A DNA stretch of 37,069 nt from an uncultured Flavobacteriales bacterium (lineage in GTDB: Bacteria > Bacteroidota > Bacteroidia > Flavobacteriales_D > Sanyastnellaceae). Under the pieces are notes generated by a model, which was given only the letters and a program-made list of their open reading frames with translations, was not told the origin of the DNA and did no database searches. Location: contig CALJFZ010000047.1 of the NCBI GenBank assembly GCA_938074325.1, positions 1 through 37,069 on the forward strand, in the 5' to 3' direction. The position numbers and the translations under genes were made by a program. Within the stretch, counting starts at the first letter, position 1. Every line of letters begins with the position of its first letter. Positions 1 through 8,284 of this stretch are shown here, in pieces.

Positions 1-330
1 ACTTCCGTGATCCGCGCCATGTCCACGGTCATCACCGCAGCGGATGGCACTGGCCGCCGAGCAGAAACGCCGGGCGTGGAGGTGTGCGGAAAAACAGGAA
101 CCGTGCAAAACCCAGACGGAAACCACTCCGTTTTCATCGCTTTTGCACCCAAGGACAACCCCAAGATTGCATTGAGCGTATACGTCGAAAATGCCGGCGC
201 GGGGGGCGATTGGGCCGCTCCGATTGCCAGTTTAATGATTGACAAATACCTCAACGGGGAGCCCCGCCAATCCGAAAAAGAACAACGCATTCTGGCCGCT
301 ACCTATCCCTTCCCAGACGCAGTGCAATGA
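1..330 (+). CDS. mrdA: Penicillin-binding protein 2, C-terminal part (cut by window start)
   Basis: This is the last ~109 residues of a class B penicillin-binding protein, the transpeptidase that crosslinks peptidoglycan during cell elongation. The reading frame is open from base 1, so the N-terminus lies outside the window. The third active-site motif of the transpeptidase family, Lys-Thr-Gly-Thr (GKTGT), is visible at about bases 88-102, followed by a segment typical of the fold (SVFIAFAP, then ALSVYVEN). The stop codon overlaps the start of rodA in an ATGA, so the two are translationally coupled. PBP2 and RodA form one elongasome unit, which supports PBP2 over PBP3/FtsI. In related genomes mreC and mreD usually lie upstream; that is not visible here. 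Confidence 0.93.
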   Translation, partial: TSVIRAMSTVITAADGTGRRAETPGVEVCGKTGTVQNPDGNHSVFIAFAPKDNPKIALSVYVENAGAGGDWAAPIASLMIDKYLNGEPRQSEKEQRILAATYPFPDAVQ

Positions 331-1649
331 GAAGAACGGCCCCCATAACCCAACGAATCGACTGGCTCACTGCCACATTGGTTGCCGGCCTCATGGTAGT
401 GGGTCTGTTCAACGTTGCCAGCGCCACTGCTGGTGCAGATGCCGTTGAATGGTTCGACTTTGGGAGCAAGCTCGGAAAGCAGTTCATTTTCGTTCTGTTG
501 AGTGCCGTGCTGGCGTTGCTGCTGCTCATCATTGAAGGTGAATTCTTCATTCGGACCTCTGTCGTGCACTATGCTGTTAATGTCTTGCTATTGCTGGCAG
601 TTCTAGCCGTTGGAAGGACAATTGGCGGCGCGAAATCCTGGTTTTCCATTGGGAGCATCGGGATCCAACCATCGGAATTTGCCAAGACGGGCACCGCACT
701 TATGCTGGCCTGGCTTCTCAGCCGAAACAGCGATCGATTCAACCAGTTTAGCAGCTTGATCAAAGCCATTGCGGTGGTATCGATTCCAGCCGGTTTGGTG
801 CTGCTTCAGCCCGATGCGGGAACGGTTTTGGTTTTTGGCGGTTTGATCCTCGTCTTCTACCGCGAAGGCCTTTCAGGGAACGTCCTGATTGCAGTGTTCT
901 GTGCCCTGCTCGTCACCGTCGCGACCATTCTCAGCGGCGCCAGTTCCGTTCACTATCCCGGTCTGGGTGAGGCCACAGGCGCGTGGATTTTCTGGGGCGT
1001 ATTGGTCGGCCTCGGGGCGTTGCTTTGGTCTACGGTGCCCCAATGGACCGTGCCCAGAAGGAGGAAACGAAATCGCCGCGTCGTGCTGTTCAGTTTCATC
1101 ACGGCCCTGGCGTTATCGGCAAGCCTGCAATTTGGCTTGGAGGAAATCCTCAAACCGCATCAGCGCGACCGCATTCACGTGCTGTTTGGAATCGATGTAG
1201 GCAACCCAGATGCCGACTACAACATTCGGCACGCAAAAGCCGCCATCAGCTCCGGTGGATTTGCGGGAAAAGGATTTTTGAAAGGTCCCATGACCGCCTA
1301 TGGCTTTGTCCCTGAGCAAGAAACCGACTTCATCTTCTGCACCATCGGTGAAGAATGGGGCCTGCTTGGCACCGTCGCCACTCTGATCCTATTCACCCTT
1401 CTTTTGCTGCGCATTCTAGCTTTGGCCGAACGGCAGCGGAGCGACTTCACGCGCATTTATGCCTATGCTGTGGCAAGCATTCTTTTCATGCACTACGCCA
1501 TCAACATTGGTATGGTCTTGGGGTTGGCACCTGTAATCGGCATCCCACTCCCGTTCATCAGTGCAGGTGGTTCCTCGCTTTTGGGCTTTACCATGCTCGT
1601 TTTCATCCTGTTACGGCTGGATGCCGAGCGCTTTACGGTTTTACGTTAA
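327..1649 (+). CDS. rodA: RodA, SEDS-family peptidoglycan glycosyltransferase
   Basis: RodA polymerises lipid II into glycan strands in the inner membrane and works with the PBP2 encoded just upstream. The 440-residue product has about ten hydrophobic segments. SEDS signatures are present: GGAKSWFSIGSIGIQPSEFAK near residues 98-118, the loop YNIRHAKAAISSGG near residues 298-311, FVPEQETDFIF and GEEWG near 327-345, and a C-terminal GIPLPFISAGGSSL. A basic stretch (RRRKRNRR, near 243-250) is probably a cytoplasmic loop. The ATG overlaps the PBP2 stop as ATGA, which fixes the start. Length and motifs fit the family well; FtsW is less likely because of the PBP2 partner. Confidence 0.96.
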   Translation: MRRTAPITQRIDWLTATLVAGLMVVGLFNVASATAGADAVEWFDFGSKLGKQFIFVLLSAVLALLLLIIEGEFFIRTSVVHYAVNVLLLLAVLAVGRTIGGAKSWFSIGSIGIQPSEFAKTGTALMLAWLLSRNSDRFNQFSSLIKAIAVVSIPAGLVLLQPDAGTVLVFGGLILVFYREGLSGNVLIAVFCALLVTVATILSGASSVHYPGLGEATGAWIFWGVLVGLGALLWSTVPQWTVPRRRKRNRRVVLFSFITALALSASLQFGLEEILKPHQRDRIHVLFGIDVGNPDADYNIRHAKAAISSGGFAGKGFLKGPMTAYGFVPEQETDFIFCTIGEEWGLLGTVATLILFTLLLLRILALAERQRSDFTRIYAYAVASILFMHYAINIGMVLGLAPVIGIPLPFISAGGSSLLGFTMLVFILLRLDAERFTVLR

Positions 1650-1692
1650 TCGATTGATATACTTATTTTGTCGATTAAATACCGAATTTCAC

Positions 1693-1723
1693 TTGATTTA
1701 TAGCGCGATAATCCTTATCTTTG
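1693..1723 (+). promoter_or_regulatory. Bacteroidota-type promoter for the small RNA at 1729-1862
   Basis: A perfect TAnnTTTG box (TATCTTTG, 1716-1723) is preceded by TTG at 1693-1695 with a 20-base gap. This matches the published -7/-33 promoter pattern of Bacteroides-type primary sigma factors. The surrounding 1650-1730 is clearly more AT-rich than its neighbours. No protein gene starts downstream on this strand before the terminator at 1831, so the transcript should be non-coding. Transcription would start near 1729. Confidence 0.6.
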
Positions 1724-1728
1724 AGTGT

Positions 1729-1862
1729 GCTTTGTTTAGAATGATATCAGAGGCCCATTGTACACACAACCGTTGTGTCAATGGGCTTCGTCATTGCTAA
1801 AAACAAAGCGTGCAGACCATTCAAACCTAGAACCCCGCACTTCCATGTGCGGGGTTTTTATT
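1729..1862 (+). ncRNA. Candidate small structured RNA (6S-like shape, identity unknown)
   Basis: The rodA-sucB gap holds a promoter, a long imperfect hairpin and an intrinsic terminator in the order expected of an independent sRNA gene of about 130 nt. Pairings read from the sequence: GCTTTGTTT (1729-1737) with AAACAAAGC (1801-1809); AATGA (1740-1744) with TCATT (1791-1795); GAGGCCCATTG (1750-1760) with CAATGGGCTTC (1779-1789, one G-U pair); ACACAA (1764-1769) with TTGTGT (1773-1778). Interruptions are a 3-base bulge at 1761-1763, a small asymmetric internal loop at 1745-1749/1790 and bases 1796 and 1799-1800. A terminator hairpin follows. The single long rod closed near its own 5' end recalls 6S RNA, and a Bacteroidetes 6S variant has been proposed in the literature, but I cannot confirm membership. 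It lacks the GGAA-loop features of SRP RNA. No convincing ORF is present. Confidence 0.55.
1831..1862 (+). terminator. Intrinsic (Rho-independent) terminator
   Basis: A perfect 10-bp stem, AACCCCGCAC (1831-1840) with GTGCGGGGTT (1847-1856), has a 6-base loop and is followed by a T-rich run up to about 1862. The T-run lies only on the plus side, so it ends the small RNA and any rodA read-through. On the minus strand the hairpin lies downstream of sucB but has no comparable U-tract there. Confidence 0.85.
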
Positions 1863-1874
1863 TCCCGACGCTCC

Positions 1875-3128
1875 TTAAAGTCCCAGGAGGACTTCCTCTG
1901 GCGATTTGCCCGTAAACAGCAATCGCTCTGGCTGTTCGATCATTTCCTTGATCGCGTACAAGAAGCCCACGCTTTCCTTTCCATCGATGATGCGGTGATC
2001 GTAGCTCAACGCGACGTACATGACCGGACGCACTTCTACTTTTCCATTGACTGCCACCGGTCGCTCTACGATGTTGTGCATACCGAGGATGGCGCTTTGC
2101 GGAGGGTTGATGATCGGTGTAGATAGCATCGAACCGAAAACGCCTCCATTCGTAATGGTGAACGTGCCGCCTTGCATTTCGTCGATGCCCAACTCACCGT
2201 CGCGCGCGCGGATGGCCAAACGCTTGATTTCCGCTTCGATTTCAGCCAAACTCATTGTTTCCGCGTTGCGGACGACAGGTACCATCAATCCCTTTGGGGA
2301 GCTCACGGCGATGCCGATGTCAGCATATTCCGGCAGGATGACTTCCTTTCCATCGATCATGCCATTCACTGCAGGGAACTGGGAAATCGCGTGGGTCACG
2401 GCTTTGGTGAAAAAGCTCATGAATCCAAGTCCTACCCCGTGCGTTTCGCGGAATGCATCCTTGTATTTCTTGCGCAAATCCATCACCGGCTTCATGTCCA
2501 CCTCATTGAAGGTGGTAAGCATCGCCGTTTCGTTTTTCACACCGACCAATCGCTCAGCCACTTTGCGGCGGAGCATGGACATCTTTTCACGGCGCACCTC
2601 TCGTGAGCCGCCCCACTGTGCGGAGGAAGATCCGTCGAAACCAGCAGCGAGCGCGGCCAGGACATCCTGTTTCAAGACCCGGCCGTCTCGGCCTGTGCCT
2701 TTTAGCTGGGAGGCTGCCAAACCATTTTCCGCGAGCAACTTCTTGGCCGCAGGGGAAGGATGTCCGGCGGCATGGCTCGCAGCAGGTGCCGCCGCTGGTG
2801 CTGGTGCTGGAGCCGGGGAAGGCGTGGGCACCGGAGCGGGAGCTGGCGCGGCCGCAGGTTCTGCAGCGGCTTTCTTTTCTGGAGCCTTGGCCGAGGTGTC
2901 AATCAAGCAGCATACTGCCCCCACTTCAATGGTGTCCCCTTCCTCTGCTTTGAGCGTAATCACGCCCGCAGCTTCGGCAGGAAGCTCCAAGGTGGCCTTG
3001 TCGGAATCCACCTCTGCGATGGCCTGATCTTTCTCCACATAATCTCCATCTGCCACGAGCCAAGTTGCGATTTCTACTTCGCTAATGGACTCTCCCGGGC
3101 TCGGGACTTTCATTTCAAGTTGAGACAT
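1875..3128 (-). CDS. sucB: 2-oxoglutarate dehydrogenase E2, dihydrolipoyl succinyltransferase
   Basis: E2 core of the 2-oxoglutarate dehydrogenase complex of the TCA cycle; it transfers the succinyl group from lipoyl to CoA. The 417-residue protein has an N-terminal lipoyl domain with the lipoylated lysine in DSDKATLE (about residue 43), a long Ala/Pro swinging linker (about 80-120), an E1/E3-binding domain ([17 protein letters not shown], about 120-155) and a C-terminal catalytic domain ending in SYDHRIIDG, which carries the catalytic His and Asp. The ATG at 3128 ([14 protein letters not shown]) is chosen because the lipoyl domain begins there; an in-frame ATG 13 codons upstream adds unrelated residues. 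It lies 85 bases after sucA on the same strand, so the two are probably co-transcribed. Confidence 0.96.
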   Translation of the reverse strand: MSQLEMKVPSPGESISEVEIATWLVADGDYVEKDQAIAEVDSDKATLELPAEAAGVITLKAEEGDTIEVGAVCCLIDTSAKAPEKKAAAEPAAAPAPAPVPTPSPAPAPAPAAAPAASHAAGHPSPAAKKLLAENGLAASQLKGTGRDGRVLKQDVLAALAAGFDGSSSAQWGGSREVRREKMSMLRRKVAERLVGVKNETAMLTTFNEVDMKPVMDLRKKYKDAFRETHGVGLGFMSFFTKAVTHAISQFPAVNGMIDGKEVILPEYADIGIAVSSPKGLMVPVVRNAETMSLAEIEAEIKRLAIRARDGELGIDEMQGGTFTITNGGVFGSMLSTPIINPPQSAILGMHNIVERPVAVNGKVEVRPVMYVALSYDHRIIDGKESVGFLYAIKEMIEQPERLLFTGKSPEEVLLGL

Positions 3129-3213
3129 GGTGCTTGTTCTTGGTAGTGAGTGAACGTTCTCGTGCAATTAACAAAGGAAGGTAGACGGGTCAATGGCGAG
3201 GCCGAAGGATTTC

Positions 3214-5940
3214 TCAACGGTTAACATGCGAAAAAACCTCGTCGATGATGGCCTCCTGACGCTTGGCATGAACCGTGGGGCTGCCCGACGCCGGGCTGGC
3301 ACTCAAGCTGCGGGAAACCACACTCAACGGTACCGTTGTAAAGTGTTGCAGCATGTAGGACCATGCGCCCATATTTTGCGGTTCTTCCTGGACCCACATG
3401 TAGTTGGCATCCAATCCGTACTGCTTGACAATTTGGTCCAATTCCGTCTGCGGCATAGGGTGCAATTGCTCCACGCGGACGAAGGCGATGTTTGGCGCTT
3501 CCTGGTCGTCCAACCGCTCAATCAAATCGTAATAGATTTTTCCGGAACACAAGACCACCGTGTCCACCTGCTCGCGTGCTGCAGCCTTGGCCATCCGCGG
3601 ATCGTCCAAGACCTTCTGGAATCCACCCGTCGCCATGCTGGCAATCTTGGATACGGCCTTGGGGTAACGCAACAGTTTCTTTGGCGTAAACACGACCAAC
3701 GGCTTTCGATAACCGAGCTTCACTTGACGGCGCAAAAGGTGAAAGTAGTTGGCCGGCTCGGTGATATTGCACACGAAGAAATTGTCTCCACTCCCCAACT
3801 GAAGGAAGCGTTCAATGCGGCCCGAACTGTGTTCCGAACCCATGCCCTCATAGCCGTGAGGCAGCAACAAGGTCAATCCGTTCATGGTGCGCCACTTGTC
3901 TTCAGCAGCGCTCAAAAATTGGTCAAACAAGATCTGAGCACCGTTGTTGAAGTCCCCGAATTGGGCTTCCCAAATGGTCAATCCATTGGGCGTTGCGAAG
4001 GCATATCCATAGTCGAACCCGGACACTGCGTATTCGCTCAAGAGCGAATTATAGATGGTCAGTTTTGCCTGGTTTTCTTGGATCAAATTGAGCGGAATGA
4101 TTTCCTCCTCGCTGTCCTCGGTCTTCACCACTGCGTGGCGATGCGAGAACGTTCCTCGCTCTACGTCTTGGCCGCTGATGCGCACCGGATGGCCTTCGAC
4201 CAAAAGTGACGCGTAGGCCAACAACTCGCCCAACGCCCAATCCAAGCGATCTTCTTCGATCATCTTCAGGCGATCCCGCATCAAGCGCGCCACCTTCCGG
4301 TAAAATTTCTTGCCCTCCGGCAAGGTGGACATCGCCGTGGCGAGGTCCTTCAATTTCTTTGCGGCTACGGCCGTTTTCGGCGTGCTCGCCAAGGCCTTTT
4401 CGTCGGCGGGGGTGTAGGTCGACCACAATTCCCCCAAGAAATCTTCCACCCGCGCCATTTTGCGCTTCTGCGCCTTCTCGAAGGCAGCTTCCATTTGGGC
4501 TTGAAGGTCTGTGCGGACTCGTTCCACTTCCTCCGCCTTCATGCTGCCATCAGCAACCAGTCGGTCGGTGTAGAGCTTGAAGGGATTGTCGTGTTTTGCG
4601 ATGGCCTTGTACAACTGCGGCTGAGTGAACATGGGTTCGTCGCCTTCGTTGTGGCCGTATTTGCGGTAGCCAAGCAAGTCGATGTACACGTCTTGGTTCC
4701 AGCGCTGTCGGTATTCCAAAGCAATGCGCATGACTTGCACAACCGCCTCTGCCTCGTCTGCGTTGACGTGGAAGACCAACGATTGCGTCACCTTGCCCAC
4801 GTCCGTGCAGTAAATGGAGCTCCGGCCATCGAGGTAGTTGGTGGTGAAGCCCACTTGGTTGTTGACCACAATGTGCACAGTGCCTCCTGTGCGGTAGCCG
4901 TCGAGTTGGGCCATTTGGGCCACCTCATAGACGACGCCTTGCCCAGAAATAGCGGCATCCCCGTGGATCAAAATCGGCAATACGGCCGACTCATTTCCTC
5001 CGGTTGCATCGATCCGTGCACGCGAAAGGCCTTCCACTACCGGCCCGACCGCTTCAAGGTGCGAAGGATTGGGGGCCAGAGAAATGCTCACTTCTTCACC
5101 CGAATCCGCCTTCTGCGTGCGGGAATACCCAAGGTGGTACTTCACGTCTCCGTCAAACTCGCCCTCTTCGTCGTATGCCTTGCCCTCAAATTCACAGAAA
5201 ATCTCTTCGTACGGCTTGCCCAAAATGTGGGCCAATGTGGACAAGCGTCCACGGTGCGCCATGCCGATGAATACCTCCTTGACGCCGTGCTTCGTGCCTT
5301 CTTCAATGACGGCATCCAGGGCAGCAATCAAGGTCTCACCGCCCTCGAGCGAGAAGCGTTTCTGACCGACAAATTTCTTTTGCAGGAATTCCTCAAAAAG
5401 CGTGGCCTGAGCCAACTTCTTCAAAATCTGGACCCGGTCTTCAACCCCGATGCGCGGACGGTTGGCGAGCTCAATGTGCTCACGAACCCAGGCCTGGCGC
5501 TCAACGTCTTGGATGGACATAAACTCGATGCCGATGGAATGGCAGTAGGTCAATTCCAAATGGTCGACGATGTCCTTTAGTGTGGCGGGACCGATGCCCA
5601 CCTCCGTACCCGCTTGGAAAACGGTGCCGAGGTCCGCAGCGGACAGCCCGAAATTCTCCAAACTCAAATCCGGACGGTACACACGGCGCGTACGCACGGG
5701 ATTCGTTTTTGTGAAGAAATGCCCCCGCACGCGGTAGGCATGAATCAAGTTGATGACCTGAAATTCCTTGAGCGTTTGCGGGGAGGCTTGATCCTCGCCG
5801 TAGGACGCTGTGGCCAAATCAAACCCCTTAAAAAAAAGCCGCCAACTCGCGTCAACGGATTCGGGATTCGAACGGTACTGCTGATACAAGGATTCAATCG
5901 CTTGCGGCTCAGCTTGGCTGATAAAGTCTAAAGGGTCCAT
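3214..5940 (-). CDS. sucA: 2-oxoglutarate dehydrogenase E1 component
   Basis: The thiamine-diphosphate-dependent E1 subunit decarboxylates 2-oxoglutarate and passes the succinyl group to the lipoyl arm of SucB. The 908-residue protein has the usual family length. Visible features are the N-terminal E1o segment (MDPLDFISQAEPQAIESLYQQY), the ThDP region HGDAAISGQGVVYEV, the GHNEGDEP segment, and the C-terminal transketolase-like part (MLPHGYEGMGSEHSSGRIER-like stretch, then RVEQLHPMP). The ATG at 5940 is chosen because conserved sequence starts there and a TAnnTTTG box lies 25 bases upstream. The open frame continues 64 codons further upstream but that part is arginine-rich and unlike E1. Confidence 0.97.
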   Translation of the reverse strand: MDPLDFISQAEPQAIESLYQQYRSNPESVDASWRLFFKGFDLATASYGEDQASPQTLKEFQVINLIHAYRVRGHFFTKTNPVRTRRVYRPDLSLENFGLSAADLGTVFQAGTEVGIGPATLKDIVDHLELTYCHSIGIEFMSIQDVERQAWVREHIELANRPRIGVEDRVQILKKLAQATLFEEFLQKKFVGQKRFSLEGGETLIAALDAVIEEGTKHGVKEVFIGMAHRGRLSTLAHILGKPYEEIFCEFEGKAYDEEGEFDGDVKYHLGYSRTQKADSGEEVSISLAPNPSHLEAVGPVVEGLSRARIDATGGNESAVLPILIHGDAAISGQGVVYEVAQMAQLDGYRTGGTVHIVVNNQVGFTTNYLDGRSSIYCTDVGKVTQSLVFHVNADEAEAVVQVMRIALEYRQRWNQDVYIDLLGYRKYGHNEGDEPMFTQPQLYKAIAKHDNPFKLYTDRLVADGSMKAEEVERVRTDLQAQMEAAFEKAQKRKMARVEDFLGELWSTYTPADEKALASTPKTAVAAKKLKDLATAMSTLPEGKKFYRKVARLMRDRLKMIEEDRLDWALGELLAYASLLVEGHPVRISGQDVERGTFSHRHAVVKTEDSEEEIIPLNLIQENQAKLTIYNSLLSEYAVSGFDYGYAFATPNGLTIWEAQFGDFNNGAQILFDQFLSAAEDKWRTMNGLTLLLPHGYEGMGSEHSSGRIERFLQLGSGDNFFVCNITEPANYFHLLRRQVKLGYRKPLVVFTPKKLLRYPKAVSKIASMATGGFQKVLDDPRMAKAAAREQVDTVVLCSGKIYYDLIERLDDQEAPNIAFVRVEQLHPMPQTELDQIVKQYGLDANYMWVQEEPQNMGAWSYMLQHFTTVPLSVVSRSLSASPASGSPTVHAKRQEAIIDEVFSHVNR

Positions 5941-5965
5941 GCGGACTATACGTGGGTTCGATGAA

Positions 5966-5973
5966 CAAAGATA
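5966..5973 (-). promoter_or_regulatory. Promoter -7 box for sucAB
   Basis: TATCTTTG on the minus strand, a perfect TAnnTTTG match, lies 25 bases before the sucA ATG. No good -33 TTG is seen at the usual spacing. It suggests that sucAB can be transcribed independently of the rfbA/polyprenyl synthase genes upstream. Confidence 0.55.
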
Positions 5974-6025
5974 CACCCGGTGCATCAGATGGGGAAGGAA
6001 TCCTTGGCCAACCTCACTCGGTGAT

Positions 6026-6403
6026 TCAAAACGTGGTGTCCACCGCGCCAAAGGTCCAGCGCAGCCACACTTTCTGCGCAGCCCGTTCCAACGAAAGTTC
6101 AGCCAAGAGCCTCGCCGCTTGCGGGCGCTCATTCCAATCCATCACCTCCCGAATCTTGGCCTCCCCAAGGTCGAGGCGGTAAAAACCCGCGAACAAGCCG
6201 GAGGCATCTCGGTCCAATCCCCAATTGATCTCGTCTTCAAGCAATTGCACCAACGAAATGCGCACCTCAGCGACCCGCTCAGGGTTCCACTGAAAGTCTT
6301 TGACCACCTGCGCCGTCACGGCTTCACGGAAATCCTCCGCTGTTCGGCCTGCAGGGAGTTCCCGCGTTTTGAGCCATTCGATAAGGCTTGCTGAAGCCTC
6401 CAC
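6026..6403 (-). CDS. Small protein of unknown function
   Basis: A 125-residue acidic, helix-rich soluble protein that I do not recognise. It starts with GTG at 6403 (no ATG is available near the 5' end), only two bases after the stop of the polyprenyl synthase gene, so it is very likely co-transcribed and translationally linked. No signal peptide or membrane segment is visible. It has several tryptophans (for example EWLK, FQWNPERV, EINWGLD, VMDWNERP, KVWLRWTF). It ends 85 bases before sucA. Tight packing and ordinary codon use argue that it is real; the function is open. Confidence 0.7.
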   Translation of the reverse strand: MEASASLIEWLKTRELPAGRTAEDFREAVTAQVVKDFQWNPERVAEVRISLVQLLEDEINWGLDRDASGLFAGFYRLDLGEAKIREVMDWNERPQAARLLAELSLERAAQKVWLRWTFGAVDTTF

Positions 6404-6405
6404 CC

Positions 6406-7389
6406 TCAGGACGTGCGTTGCGTAACCATGCCCCCCAGGAACTCAAACCAATTGCGGTGAGCCTCGTCCAATCCCAACGCGTCCACGCATTCCATGGCGT
6501 TGGCCACGTGGGCGTGCATGACCTCCCTCGCCGCCGCATCGGCGCCCGCTTGCACCATGGCCCCGCGCACTTCCTGCACTTTGGTTGACGTCGCGTCCCG
6601 TTCGCCGTTCCATTTGGCCAATACCGCCTGAACATCCGCATCCCCGTGTTCTTGGGTGTACAGCCGGAGGTACGTCTTTTTATCCGCCAAGATGTCCCCG
6701 CCAATCTGTTTGCCTACTTGCTCGTCGCCGAACGTGTCCAACAAATCATCTTGCATTTGGAACGCAAGGCCCAACTCTTCACCCAAGCGATACCAAGTCT
6801 TCACCCGCTCGCCCTCGGCCCCTGCAGCAATGGCACCCAACGCCAACGATGCCGCAACCAGCACAGACGTTTTGAGCCGAATCATTTCCTTGTATTCCTC
6901 GACCGTCACATCGCCTCGCAATTCAAACGCCATGTCCGACTGTTGGCCCAAACAGACCTCGAGGGCCGTTTGGTTGAACAATTTCAATGCCGGAGCCAAT
7001 CCTTTTCCGGGTACCTCAGCAATGGCGACTTGCGCCAAAGTGTACATCGCGTCACCGGACAAAATCGCGGCATTTTCGTCCCATTTTTTGTGCACCGTGG
7101 CCTGGCCTCGGCGCAACGGGGCCGCGTCCATGATGTCGTCGTGCATCAGGGTAAAGTTGTGAAACAATTCGACCCCCATGGCTACCGGCATCGCCACTTG
7201 ATAAGGCGCTCCTTCTGCTTCTGCGGCGGACAAGGCCAGCACAGCACGCAAGCGTTTTCCACCCAGCTCCATCAAATAGTGAATAGGTGCGTACAATCCG
7301 TCGCCTGCGTCGCTCGGCCATTGGCTCAAAAACTCCTTCAATGCTTGATCAGCAGCTGATTTAAGCCGCGGGAGGTTGGGATGCATCAT
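6406..7389 (-). CDS. Polyprenyl diphosphate synthase (short-chain trans-isoprenyl type)
   Basis: This enzyme condenses isopentenyl diphosphate with allylic diphosphates to make farnesyl-, geranylgeranyl- or longer prenyl diphosphates for quinones and lipids. The 327-residue product shows the first Asp-rich motif DDIMD (MHDDIMDAAPLRRG, about residues 87-100), the GKRLRAV segment near residue 46, and the second Asp-rich motif DDLLD (FQMQDDLLDTFGD, about 210-222). The residue five places before the first motif is Phe, which in the family tends to limit product length, so FPP or GGPP synthase is more likely than octaprenyl. Start: ATG at 7389 (ATG also at 7386); an upstream in-frame TTG at 7395 overlaps the rfbA stop. 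Operon with rfbA. Confidence 0.88.
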   Translation of the reverse strand: MMHPNLPRLKSAADQALKEFLSQWPSDAGDGLYAPIHYLMELGGKRLRAVLALSAAEAEGAPYQVAMPVAMGVELFHNFTLMHDDIMDAAPLRRGQATVHKKWDENAAILSGDAMYTLAQVAIAEVPGKGLAPALKLFNQTALEVCLGQQSDMAFELRGDVTVEEYKEMIRLKTSVLVAASLALGAIAAGAEGERVKTWYRLGEELGLAFQMQDDLLDTFGDEQVGKQIGGDILADKKTYLRLYTQEHGDADVQAVLAKWNGERDATSTKVQEVRGAMVQAGADAAAREVMHAHVANAMECVDALGLDEAHRNWFEFLGGMVTQRTS

Positions 7390-7391
7390 GT

Positions 7392-8270
7392 TCAAAAATT
7401 ACTCCGTCCCCGCTTCAATTGTTCGAGCAGGTAATCACCGTATCCAGATTTCTGAAGGGGTTGCGCCACGGCTTCCAACGCGGCATCATCGATGTAGCCC
7501 ATGCGCCAGGCGATTTCTTCAACGCACCCGATCTTCAGTCCTTGGCGTTCTTCAATGACTTGAACATACTGAGAGGCTTGCATCAACGAAGCATGGGTGC
7601 CGGTATCCAGCCAAGCCATCCCCCGGTCCATCTTAGAAACAAACAGCTTCCCCGCATCGAGGTAGGCCTTGTTTACATCGGTGATTTCGTATTCACCTCG
7701 TGCACTTGGTTTCAAATCCGCGGCAATGCGCACCACGTCGTTGTCATAGAAATACAGGCCCGGCACTGCGTAATTGGACGGCGGGTCCAGCGGCTTCTCC
7801 ACAATGCTCACGGCTTTGTCGTTTTCGTCAAATGTGACCACGCCATACCGCTCAGGATCGTTGACGTAATAGGCGTAGACGATGGCCCCATCGGGGTCGG
7901 TATTCGCGCGGAGTTGCCGGCCAAAACCCTTCCCGTAGAAGATGTTATCACCGAGCACCAACGCCACCTTGTCGTTTCCAATGAAATCCGCACCGATCAC
8001 AAAAGCCTGAGCCAACCCGTTGGGCTCTGGCTGTTCAGCGTATGTGAGTTGAAGGCCCAAATCACTGCCGTCGCCCAACAGGCGCTGAAATCCGGGCAGG
8101 TCCGTGGGAGTGCTGATGATAAGAATGTCCCGAATGCCGCTCAACATCAACGTGGAGAGTGGATAGTAGATCATGGGCTTGTCGTACACGGGCATCAACT
8201 GCTTGGATACAGCCTTGGTCAATGGCCATAATCGGGTGCCTGACCCGCCCGCTAGTATGATTCCTTTCAT
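7392..8270 (-). CDS. rfbA: Glucose-1-phosphate thymidylyltransferase
   Basis: RfbA makes dTDP-glucose from dTTP and glucose-1-phosphate, the first step of dTDP-rhamnose and related sugars for surface polysaccharides. The 292-residue protein begins with the nucleotidyltransferase signature [16 protein letters not shown], with [17 protein letters not shown] following, and has VLGDNIFYG near residue 110 and EITDVN near 198; length is typical. The rest of the rfb pathway (rfbB, rfbC, rfbD) is not in the window. It sits between the RND exporter (14 bases upstream) and the prenyl synthase (2 bases downstream), which indicates one operon. Confidence 0.95.
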   Translation of the reverse strand: MKGIILAGGSGTRLWPLTKAVSKQLMPVYDKPMIYYPLSTLMLSGIRDILIISTPTDLPGFQRLLGDGSDLGLQLTYAEQPEPNGLAQAFVIGADFIGNDKVALVLGDNIFYGKGFGRQLRANTDPDGAIVYAYYVNDPERYGVVTFDENDKAVSIVEKPLDPPSNYAVPGLYFYDNDVVRIAADLKPSARGEYEITDVNKAYLDAGKLFVSKMDRGMAWLDTGTHASLMQASQYVQVIEERQGLKIGCVEEIAWRMGYIDDAALEAVAQPLQKSGYGDYLLEQLKRGRSNF

Positions 8271-8284
8271 GATCCTGTCTTCTT

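Noticed and set aside
1561-1800. Small plus-strand protein gene in the rodA-sucB gap
   Set aside because: The open frame overlaps rodA out of frame and runs through the RNA hairpin; it has no recognisable product.
1729-1862. Signal recognition particle (4.5S) RNA
   Set aside because: The long hairpin lacks the conserved GGAA tetraloop and the asymmetric loop that define SRP RNA.
2020-3027. 335-codon plus-strand reading frame opposite sucB
   Set aside because: It is a GC-rich antisense shadow of sucB; its product is low-complexity and unlike any family.
3193-5580. Long plus-strand frames (3193-4209, 4495-5580) opposite sucA
   Set aside because: They mirror the sucA codons in antisense; no domain, start signal or independent support.
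5941-6132. N-terminal extension of SucA to an ATG at 6132
   Set aside because: The extra 64 residues are Arg/Cys-rich and unlike E1; the family start is MDPLDFIS, with a promoter box just upstream of it.
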